Source: Pseudomonas sp. DTU12.3 (GTDB taxonomy: Bacteria; Pseudomonadota; Gammaproteobacteria; Pseudomonadales; Pseudomonadaceae). From it: 64,000 nucleotides of DNA. Within the stretch, counting starts at the first letter, position 1. Each line of letters starts with the position of its first letter. This document shows, in pieces, positions 8,918-18,200 of this stretch. The stretch covers positions 2,855,501 to 2,919,500 of the forward strand of contig NZ_CP027218.1 in NCBI RefSeq assembly GCF_004124275.1. Direction: 5' to 3'. The notes beneath the pieces are model-generated. The model ran no database searches. It was not told the origin of the DNA and saw nothing but the letters and a program-made list of their open reading frames with translations. Both the position numbers and the translations under genes were made by a program.

Positions 8918-9736
8918 TTAACGCTGCAGAAACGCCAGCAGGTCTTCATTCAATGCCTGTGCATGCGTCACGGCAAACCCGTGCGGCGCGCCGGCGTAGA
9001 CCTTCAGCTCGGCGTCCTTGATCGAAGCAGCGGCCAGTTTGCCGGTGGTTTCGAACGGCACGATCTGATCGCCGTCGCCATGGATCACCAGCGTCGGTAC
9101 CTCGATCTTGGCCATGTCGGCGCGGAAGTCGGTTTCCGAGAATGCCGTCACGCAGTCAACGGTGCCTTTGAGCGAAGCCAGCAGCGCGACGTTCAGGGTT
9201 TGCGTAAGGACGCCGTCGGAGACTTTCTGGCCCTGATTGGTGCCATAGAAAGGTGCGGCGAAATCAGCGATGAACTGCGCACGATCCTGCAACAGGCCGG
9301 CCTTGATGCCGTCGAACACCGACGTGTCGACGCCTTGTGGGAAGTCGGCTTTCTTGCCGAACAATGGCGTGACCGAACCCAGCAATACCAGCCCGGCGAC
9401 ACGCTCGCTGCCGTGGCGGGCGATGTAGCGGCTGACGTCGCCGCCACCCATGGAAAACCCGACCAGGGTGACGTCGCGCAGATCCAGATGGTTGATCAGT
9501 TGTGCGATGTCATCGGCAAACGTGTCGTAGTCGTAGCCGGTCCACGGTTGATCGGAACGACCGAAACCCCGGCGGTCGAACGCGATGGTGCGGTAGCCGC
9601 GACTGCTCAGGTATTCCATCTGGTACTCCCACATGTCGGCATCCAGCGGCCAGCCGTGGCTGAACAGCACGGGCTTGCCGCTGCCCCAATCCTTGAAATA
9701 GATCTCGGTGCCGTCTTGGGTGGTGAATGTGCTCAT
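8918..9736 (-). CDS. Alpha/beta hydrolase, non-heme chloroperoxidase/esterase type
   Basis: 272 residues. The nucleophile elbow is GFSMGG (Ser95), the oxyanion region is SHGWPLDADMW, and the late GDGDQIVPF and GAPHGFAVTH supply the catalytic Asp and His. This arrangement matches the cofactor-free haloperoxidase/arylesterase group (annotated as non-heme chloroperoxidases). The ATG at 9736 has AAGGAG 5 bases upstream, and a 29-residue upstream extension is not supported. It is divergent from the HxlR regulator gene, which probably controls it. Confidence 0.9.
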   Translation of the reverse strand: MSTFTTQDGTEIYFKDWGSGKPVLFSHGWPLDADMWEYQMEYLSSRGYRTIAFDRRGFGRSDQPWTGYDYDTFADDIAQLINHLDLRDVTLVGFSMGGGDVSRYIARHGSERVAGLVLLGSVTPLFGKKADFPQGVDTSVFDGIKAGLLQDRAQFIADFAAPFYGTNQGQKVSDGVLTQTLNVALLASLKGTVDCVTAFSETDFRADMAKIEVPTLVIHGDGDQIVPFETTGKLAAASIKDAELKVYAGAPHGFAVTHAQALNEDLLAFLQR

Positions 9737-9849
9737 GCAAACTCCTTGCGTCGGGGGATGATATAGGGACGTATCGATGCCGAATTGGCCACGATCACTA
9801 TCCGCGCAAAGTCCGTTTGCCACTTGTACGCAGGTGCTGGGTTACAGCG

Positions 9850-9876
9850 CTCAGGGTTGTATGATGCAACCCTGAG
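9850..9876. promoter_or_regulatory. 10-bp inverted repeat, probable HxlR operator
   Basis: CTCAGGGTTG and CAACCCTGAG are perfect inverse copies 7 bases apart. They lie in the 178-base divergent gap between the hydrolase and hxlR-type genes. The position 39 bases before the regulator's start suggests autoregulation. Confidence 0.6.
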
Positions 9877-9914
9877 CCGCAAGGCTGCCCAACGAGCTGA
9901 TGGAGTACGTTTAC

Positions 9915-10364
9915 GTGAAGCGCAAAAGCCTGCAAGGCAACGCCTGCCCGGTCGCCCGGACACTCGATCTGATCGGTGACTGGTGGTCGCTGTTGATCAT
10001 TCGCGATGCACTGGAAGGCATTCGCCGCTTCAGCGATTTTCAGAAGAGCCTCGACATCGCGAAAAACATCCTCAGCGCTCGGCTCAAGGCGCTGGTCGAG
10101 CAAGGGATTCTGCAAACGGTGCCGGCCGCTGATGGCGGCGCCTACAAGGAATACGCGCTGACTGAGCGCGGCAAGGCCTTGCAGACGGTAATCGTTGCGT
10201 TGTCGCAGTGGGGCGGGGAATTCATGTACGCGTCGGGTGAGTCGGGCTCGGTGATGGTCGATGCGCAGAATCGCCAGCCGATTCGCAAGCTGGAACTGCT
10301 GGCCGAGGATGGGCGAAAGTTGCGGGGGGATGAGGTTGCTACGCGCCTTGGTGTGGCGCACTGA
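9915..10364 (+). CDS. HxlR-family transcriptional regulator
   Basis: 149 residues with the HxlR winged-helix core: CPVARTLDLIGDWWSLLIIRDAL followed by FSDFQKSLDIAKNILSARLKALVEQGIL. The cysteine in the N-terminal NACPV is conserved in redox- or aldehyde-sensing HxlR members. I prefer the GTG at 9915 because GGAG lies 9 bases upstream; an ATG at 9900 would add five residues. It is divergent from the alpha/beta hydrolase, with an inverted repeat between them, so a local repressor pair is likely. Confidence 0.88.
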   Translation: MKRKSLQGNACPVARTLDLIGDWWSLLIIRDALEGIRRFSDFQKSLDIAKNILSARLKALVEQGILQTVPAADGGAYKEYALTERGKALQTVIVALSQWGGEFMYASGESGSVMVDAQNRQPIRKLELLAEDGRKLRGDEVATRLGVAH

Positions 10365-10411
10365 GGTGCTTTGCGCGCTGGGTAAATCTCGATAGACGGT
10401 AGAAACATAAG

Positions 10412-10423
10412 TTTGACGTCAAA
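10412..10423. promoter_or_regulatory. 12-bp palindrome upstream of the CDI operon
   Basis: TTTGACGTCAAA is a perfect palindrome 62 bases before cdiB, in the only noncoding DNA ahead of the operon. It could be a regulator site for the CDI genes. Confidence 0.4.
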
Positions 10424-10485
10424 ATGATGGCCATCTAATATCGCGCCACTAATTTGATATCACTTTCCGTCTCGAGGGATCGAAC

Positions 10486-12192
10486 ATGTCCTCACCCGCC
10501 CTCGTGGCGAGGTTGTGCTTGGCTTTGCTGTGCCTTTCTCCGCTCCAAACCGTAGTTGCTGCACCCACCCCCGGTGACACCGATCTGATCCGCGAACGCC
10601 AGAATCGCCTGCTCGAAGAGCAGCAGCGGCGTCTCGATGAACTCAAGGAATTGCCTGGCAAGGACGCCCGGCCCGTACAACCGGCAGCGCCCACCGATAC
10701 TCGCTGTTTCCTGATCAAAGACATCGAGCTCAAAGGCGCCGACAGCCTTTCCGAGCGCGAGAAAACGCATCTGCTTCAAGCCTACATCGGTACATGCGTG
10801 GGGGTGCCGCAGCTCAACCAACTGCTGAAAGCCATCACCGATCACTACATCGAAAAAGGCCTGGTCACCAGTCGCGCGTATCTGCCGCAACAGGATCTGT
10901 CCGCCGGGCACCTGAAAGTGCTGGTGGTCGAAGGCAAACTCGAAGGCATAAAGGGCGCCGACAACAGCAAGCTTTCCGATCGCGAATTGGCCATGGCTTT
11001 CCCCGGCAAGGCAGGTGACCTGATCAACCTGCGCGAGATCGAGCAGATGGTCGATCAGCTCAATCGACTGCCGTCGAATCAGACCAAGATGGAATTGTCG
11101 CCCGGCAAAAACGTTGGCGGCAGCGAGGTGCTGGTCACCAACACGCCGGAAAAACCCTGGCGTGCTGGTTTGTCGCGCAACAACGACGGCCAGCGCAGCA
11201 CCGGTGAGCAGCAGTGGGGCACCTCGTTCGATTGGGACAGCCCGCTCGGCCTCGCCGATCAGTTGAATCTGCGTGGCGGTCACGATGCGATGACTGATCA
11301 TCAGCACACCTCCAACAACGCCATGCTCAATTACAGTCTGCCGTGGGGCTGGTGGAACTTCAGCTACACCTACAGCCAGAGCGAATACCGCTCGCTGATT
11401 GCCGCCAACGGATTCAATTTCAAGCAGACCGGCGACAGCGAAAACCATCAGTTGCGTGCCGAGCGGGTGATCCACCGCGACGCCGTCAGCAAGACCTCGC
11501 TCAGTACCGGTCTGTCGTACCTGCGCACCAACAGCTTCATTGAAGACAGCAAGCTGAAACTGAGCAGCAACCGCATCAGCGAAGCGCAGTTTGGTCTCAA
11601 CCATGGCCGTCGAATCGGCAGTGCTTTCGTCAACGTTGATCTCGGCATGCAGCAAGGTATCGGCGCGTTCGACGCGCAGGGCAGTCACGATCCGGGCCCA
11701 GGCGAACCGGACGCGCGCTACCGCAAATACACCGCAACCCTGAGCTACTTGCAGCCGTTCAAGGTATGGGGCGAGTCCTTCAGCTTCAGCAGCCTGATGA
11801 CCGGTCAGCGCAGTGAAGACGTGCTGTTCAGCCCGCAGCGCAGCAGCCTCGGTGGTTCTTCGTCGATTCGGGGCTACAAGGATCAGTCGTTGTCCGGTGA
11901 CAGCGGTGGTTACTGGCGCAACGATTTGCGCTGGAGCCGCCCGGTCACAGCGCAGTGGCTGCGCCCGGTATTCGCGGAGTACGGCACCAGCCTCGGCTAC
12001 GACCAGGGCGTGATTCGCGGTGATCGCTACAACGGTGACCAGCATGGGCGCATGTCGAGTAATTCCGTGGAGTTGTTCGCCCGGGGTCAGCACGTCGCCG
12101 CCAGCGTGACGTTTGCCCATTCGCTGGAACGACCGGACGCGCTCACCGAGCGCGAAGCGCCGATCTATTTCCGCCTGGATTTCTTCATTTAA
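10486..12192 (+). CDS. cdiB: Two-partner secretion outer-membrane transporter CdiB (ShlB/FhaC family)
   Basis: 568 residues. An N-terminal signal peptide (LCLALLCLSPLQTVVAA) is followed by an arginine/glutamate-rich linker, POTRA domains (about residues 75-215, starting CFLIKDIELKGAD) and a 16-strand barrel with the conserved SSIRGYK of the plug/L6 loop (RG-Y). The last residues RLDFFI end in an aromatic strand, as expected for Bam-dependent insertion. It should export the adjacent CdiA across the outer membrane through its TPS domain. cdiA starts 25 bases after the stop, so the two form an operon. Its GC-rich composition matches the chromosome, unlike the toxin end of cdiA. Confidence 0.93.
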   Translation: MSSPALVARLCLALLCLSPLQTVVAAPTPGDTDLIRERQNRLLEEQQRRLDELKELPGKDARPVQPAAPTDTRCFLIKDIELKGADSLSEREKTHLLQAYIGTCVGVPQLNQLLKAITDHYIEKGLVTSRAYLPQQDLSAGHLKVLVVEGKLEGIKGADNSKLSDRELAMAFPGKAGDLINLREIEQMVDQLNRLPSNQTKMELSPGKNVGGSEVLVTNTPEKPWRAGLSRNNDGQRSTGEQQWGTSFDWDSPLGLADQLNLRGGHDAMTDHQHTSNNAMLNYSLPWGWWNFSYTYSQSEYRSLIAANGFNFKQTGDSENHQLRAERVIHRDAVSKTSLSTGLSYLRTNSFIEDSKLKLSSNRISEAQFGLNHGRRIGSAFVNVDLGMQQGIGAFDAQGSHDPGPGEPDARYRKYTATLSYLQPFKVWGESFSFSSLMTGQRSEDVLFSPQRSSLGGSSSIRGYKDQSLSGDSGGYWRNDLRWSRPVTAQWLRPVFAEYGTSLGYDQGVIRGDRYNGDQHGRMSSNSVELFARGQHVAASVTFAHSLERPDALTEREAPIYFRLDFFI

Positions 12193-12217
12193 TTTTTGCC
12201 TGCCCCGAGATTCTGAT

Positions 12218-15200
12218 ATGGACATTCGCCACCTGACCTTCCTGGCCGGCCAACCTTCTGCGGCCGTAAAACCGCGCGAACAATTTTGGGGCATGCCGAA
12301 ACGCGGCCTCGCGTTCCTGCTGGCCAACGTCATGTTCTGGCAACCGATGTGGGCGCAGGCCGATGGCATCGTGGTCAATGCACCGGGCACCAGTCTGGAT
12401 CGCGCGGGCAATGGCGTGCCGATCGTCAACATCGCTGCGCCCAGTGGCAGCGGGCTGTCGCATAACCAGTTTCACGATTACAACGTCGACGCGCAGGGCG
12501 TCATCCTCAATAACGCCACCGCACGCACGCAGCTTACGCAGCTGGGCGGGATCATCCTCGGCAACCAGAATCTGCGTGGTGCAGCGGCGCAAACCATCCT
12601 CAATGAAGTCAACGGCGGCAGCCCAAGTCAGTTGCGCGGTTACACCGAAGTCGCGGGCCAGTCGGCGCGTGTCATCGTCGCCAACCCTTACGGCATCAGT
12701 TGCAACGGCTGCGGTTTCATCAACACGCCGCGCGTCACGCTGACCACCGGTAAACCGGTGCTCGACAATGGTCGTCTGGATCACTTTCAGGTCGATCAGG
12801 GCAGCATCTCCATCGACGGCGTCGGCCTCGATGCGAGCAGCGTCGACAGCTTTGAAATCATCACCCGCAGTGCGCAGATCAACGCGCAGATCCACGCCAA
12901 GAACCTCAACATCACCACCGGTCGCAACGACGTCAACGCCGACACGCTCAACGCCACCGCGCGTGCCGATGATGGCAGCGCCAAACCGCAACTGGCCATC
13001 GACTCCTCGGCGCTGGGCGGCATGTATACCGGCGCGATCAAACTGGTGGGCACGGAGCAGGGCGTCGGTGTGAAGCTGGCGGGCGACCTGGCGGCCAGCG
13101 CTGGCGATATCCAGATCGACGTCAACGGTCAGTTGCGCATGGCCAAAGCCACCGCCAGCAATGCCGTCACCGTCAAAGCGCAAAGTCTCGATGCCCAAGG
13201 GCCGGTGTACGCCGGCACGCAACTGGCCGTGCAGACCGCCGAAGAGCTGATCAACCGCCAGAGCCTGGCCGCCCGTGACAGCGTCAGCCTGAGCAGCGCT
13301 GGCAAGCTGACCAACAACGGCGTGATCGAGGCCGGGGTAAACGCTGATAACAGTCGCAATGCCAGCGGTGATTTGGCCATCAACAGTGCTGCGGTGAGCA
13401 ACACTGGCAGCATTTTAGCCAGCCGTACGCTGAGCGCGGCGGTGGCCGCCGGGTTCGACAACCAGAACGGCATCGTTCAAGCACAAAACGTTAATCTGAG
13501 CGCGGCTCGCCTGGTCAACCAGGGGCTCAACGCCCGCATTTATGGTGAAACGCGCCTGGCGCTCAGCGCTCCGGCGATGGTCAATCTCAACGGACTGATC
13601 CGCTTTGCCGATGGTCAGGCTGCGACACTTTCGGTCGACAGTCTGGACAACCGTCAAGGCCGGATCGAAATCGCTGGCGGCAGCCTCCAGCTCAACGCAC
13701 GTGAGCTGCAAAACGCCGACGGCAAAATCATTGCCGGACGACTCTACATCGACGCCCGGCAACTCAATAACAGTGGTGGCCTGATCGGTGCCAGCCAGAA
13801 TGATGCCAAGGTTGTTGCCCGTGAACGTCTGGACAATGGCAAAGGCAAGATCCAGGCGAAAACCACGCTGGCAGTGTCTGGTGGAGAGTTACTCAATCAG
13901 GGCGGCACGCTGGCCGCTGACAAAATCAAGGTCACGGCGACGCGCCTCGATAACAGCGGCAAAGGTGTTGTCAGTGCCGAAAACGGCACTGCCGAACTGA
14001 CGCTTACCCAGGATCTGGATAACCACGACGGCAAAGTGCAGGCCTCGGATCGCCTGACGGTGGCGGCGCAAGGCATCAATAACCGAAACGCCAACCTGAT
14101 CGGCAAAACCCTTGAAGTCAGCAGCCGCGACACACTCGACAACACGCAAGGCACGATTTCGTCCGATGACAGCGCGGTCACCAGCGCAGACCTCGACAAC
14201 AGCCAAGGCCTGATTCAAGGCAATGATCGTCTGAACCTGACCGCGCGCGATTTCCAAAACGCTGGCGGCAAACTGCTCGGCGGCGTGGTCGATGCCAACC
14301 TGCGCAATCTCTCGGGCAACAACGCCGGCACCGTCAGCGCCGCAACTGGCAAGCTCACGCTGGTGGTTGAGCAGCACCTGAACAACGCTTTGGGTCGCCT
14401 GCAATCCAGTCAGGCTGACGTCGACATTCAGGCCGGATCGCTCGACAACCGTGGCGGTGTCGTTGCCGCAAAACAATTGTTGATGGTGGCAAAGGACGGC
14501 CACATCGACAACCGTGGCGGGCGCATGATCGCCGACGGTCTGGACCTGCACACCGCGAGCCTCGATAACAGTGATAGCGGCTTGTTGGCGGCGGGTGCCG
14601 ATGGTGCGCGATTGATCCTCAAGCAAACCGCGCCGGGGCAATCGCAACTGCTTAACCACAAGGGCCGGATTCAGAGCGAAGGGCAGTTGCAGATCGACAG
14701 CGATATCGTCGATAACAGCGCCGGTGTCCTGCTCGGCAAAACCATCGACATCAACGCCACGCAACTGAGCAACAACGACAAGGGCGGTATCGTTGGCAAC
14801 GGTGGTGATGTTGTCCTCAATATTACCGGAGTCTTCAGCAACGTGACCGGTGTGGTCGATGCCGCCGATCAGCGTCTGCTGCTCAATCAGCTCACTTCGC
14901 TGGACAACCGTGGCGGCACCCTGCGCGGCAAGCGTCTGGACATCACCAGCGCCGCGATCAACAACAACGATGCCGGGCAGATTGTCGCTGGCAGCGACGG
15001 CCTTAAAATCACCGGTAAAACCCTGCTCAATCAGCAAGGCGTGATTCTCGCCAACGGCAGTCATGCCGAACTGGTCCTCGGTACTGGCAGCCTGCAAAAC
15101 CAAGGGGGAACGCTGCAAGCCGACTCGCTGGAGATCACCAGCGCCGACCTCGATAACAGTGCAGTCAACGGTAAGGCCGGTTTGATCTCCAGTCTGATCG

Positions 15201-18200
15201 ATGACCTGACACTGACCGTGACGCGCCTGACCAACCGCGCCGGCAAACTGTTCGGCAAGGATCAGCTGATCTTCACCGGTACCCGCCTGGACAACACCGG
15301 CGGCGAGATCAGTGGCAATCAACTGGGCCTCGAAGCGGTCGGGCAGATTCTCAATCAGGGCGGCCTGATCGAATCGGCCACCAGCCTCAAGCTGGTTGCC
15401 AGCGGCCTGGATAACAGCGCTGGCGGCCAAGTCCGCGCACTGGGGGGCGCCTCCAGTCAAATCAAACTGACCGGCAACCTCAACAACCAAAGCGGTGCAA
15501 TCGAAATCGGCAGCCAGGATTTGGTGCTGTCCGGCGCGCAACTGAATAACCTCAGCGGCAACGTGCGCCATGCGGCGCAGGGCTTGTTCGATCTGGACCT
15601 GACTAATCTGACCGGCACGCAAGGCAGCCTCACGGGTCTGGGCAAAGGCGTGTGGGATGTCGGCTCGGTCAACGGCGTCGGCACCTGGCAACTCAACGGC
15701 GGCCTGACCTACACTAGCGCGCAGGATCTGAGCCTCAACGCCGGCGACCGCATCGCCAGTGCTTCGACGCTGAACCTCAATGTCGCCAACCTGAACAACG
15801 CCGGGCAATTGGCGAGCGACGGTGACCTGACCCTGAACCTGGGCGGCAATCTGCTCAACAGCGGTAAAGTTTCGGCGCAGCAGAAACTCACGATCAACGC
15901 CAACGACGTGATTCAACAGGACGGTCGACTGGTCAGCGGTGGCGACACCGTCATGACCCTGCGCGGCACGCTGGACAACCTCGGCCGTCTGATCGCCAAC
16001 CAGAACCTCACGGTGACGGCGGCGCGGATCAACAATAACGGCACCCTCGGTGCCCAAGGCAACCTCGAATTCACCGCCGCCAATGGCATCTACAACGACG
16101 CCGATACGCTGCTGTTCAGCGGCGGCACGATGAAGCTGCACGGCAACAGCCTGAACAACTTCTATGGCGACATCTACAGTCGCGGCAACCTGACTTTTGA
16201 TGCGGTCGGTGGCGGTCGTGCGGCGTTGTTCAGCAACCTGTCGGGCACCGTTGAAGGCGAGGGCGACATCGACATCAATGCGGTGTCGGTAGAGAACGCC
16301 AAGGCCGAGTTCGAGCTGACATCGGGGCAGTCGTCCGGGAGCCTCAGCTGGGTGTGCGCTCAGCATTGCGGGGGCGGCGATGGTTGGAAACGCGGCTACA
16401 TCACCATCATTACCGACTTCAACGATCAGGTTCTCAAGGATTCGCGGGCGGCACGCTTCGTTGCCGGGAAGAACCTCAATATCCACGCCAATCGGGTGGA
16501 AAACCGCTACAGCCTGCTGGCCGCCAACGGTGATCTGACGGTCACTGCCGACAGCCTGTTGAACCAGGGCGCCGCTTCGCGCTCGGGCCAACGTGTGCTG
16601 AAAATCGGTACACCGGAGCACATCGCCAACAGCCTGTGGGATCAGATGGAATTCATCGATATCCCGGCGTTCAACGCGGCGACGGCGGCGGGTAATTTCG
16701 ATCAGGCGCGGTTCGACGAACTGGCCAGTCGCTCCAGCGACTCCCGATTCTTGCCGACCAGCGATGTCACTACCTGGAATGAAAACGGCAACACCGTCTA
16801 CTCGGCCGTGATGCAGGCCGGCGGCAAGGTCAAACTCGACGTCGCCAACAGCATCCAGAACGGCACGCTGTACGACAACACCTATGGTCAACTGACCGGC
16901 GCCTTGTCCAGCGACCAGACCGATGCGGTCGGTGGCATCAACATCAACCTCGGTAAGCACAGCACCGACGCCAGCGCGCAGGCGCCGAAATCCGTTACCC
17001 GTATCGAACACATCGATGCCGATGGCGTGAAGCAGATCAGCTTCGTACCCGTGGACTTCAAAGGCGTGCCGTTTGCGGCGGTCGATCCAACGGCGTCCTC
17101 GACGTTCCGTCTGCCGAAAGGCCCGTACGGCATGTTCGTGCAGAGCAGCAACCCGCAGAGCCGCTACCTGATCGAGACCAACCCGGAGCTGACTCAGACC
17201 GCGCCGTTCATGAGTTCCGACTACCTGCTCGGCAAACTCAATTTCAGCGCCGATGAAACCGCGCGCCGCCTCGGTGATGGCCGCTATGAATCGCGCCTGA
17301 TCAGCGACGCCGTCATGGCCCAGACCGGTCAGCGTTTCCTTGCCGGCGGCCTGGAGAATGACTACGAGCAATTCCGTTATCTGATGGATAACGCGCTCGC
17401 CAGCAAAAACGAACTGAACCTGTCGGTCGGCGTCAGCCTGACCTCGGAACAGGTCGCCGCACTGACCCACGACATCGTGTGGATGGAAGAACGCATCGTC
17501 GACGGCCAGAAAGTGCTGGTGCCGGTGCTGTATCTGGCCCAGGCCGAATCGCGCAACGTGCGCGGCGGCAGCCTGATTCAGGGCCGCGACCTGGAGCTGA
17601 TCGCCGGTAATGACCTGGTCAACGTCGGCACTCTGAGTGCGAGCAAAGACGTCTCTGTCGATGTGAAGGGCAGCCTCTATCAGGGCGGCCTGGTCGAAGC
17701 CAATGAACGCATCAAACTCATGGCGACCGACAGCATTCGCAACGCACTGGCCGGCGAAATTCGTGGCAACCAAGTCGAACTGACCAGCCTCAAAGGCGAC
17801 ATCGTCAACGATCGCACCGCCATCGCCGTGCGCGACGGCAACGGCATGCGCACCCTCGTCGATGACGGCGGCAACATCAGCGCGCGTGACAGCCTGACCA
17901 TCAAATCGGGCAACGATCTGGTCAACTCGTCATCCATCAGCAGCGGCGGCGACGCCAGCCTGAGCGCGGCCCGCGACATCAACCTGTTGGCGACGCGCGA
18001 AGAAAACGAACTGCACGAATCGTTCGATGGCGGCCATCGCTCAACCATTACCACCACCGTGGACAATCTGTCCTCGACAGTGAAAACCGGTGGCAACCTG
18101 AAGCTTGATGCCGGTCGCGACATCAACGTCGTCGCCAGCACCGCCGAAGCCAAAGGCAACCTCACCGCCGACGCCAAGCGCGACATCTTCATGTCCTCGG

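Noticed and set aside
10492..12432. Long minus-strand open frame antisense to cdiB
   Set aside because: Shadow of cdiB in a GC-rich gene; the plus strand carries clear signal peptide, POTRA and barrel motifs.
13889..17773. Very long minus-strand open frame (1294 codons) antisense to cdiA
   Set aside because: It lies wholly within cdiA, its composition follows from the codon bias of the repeats, and it has no ribosome site or recognisable domain.
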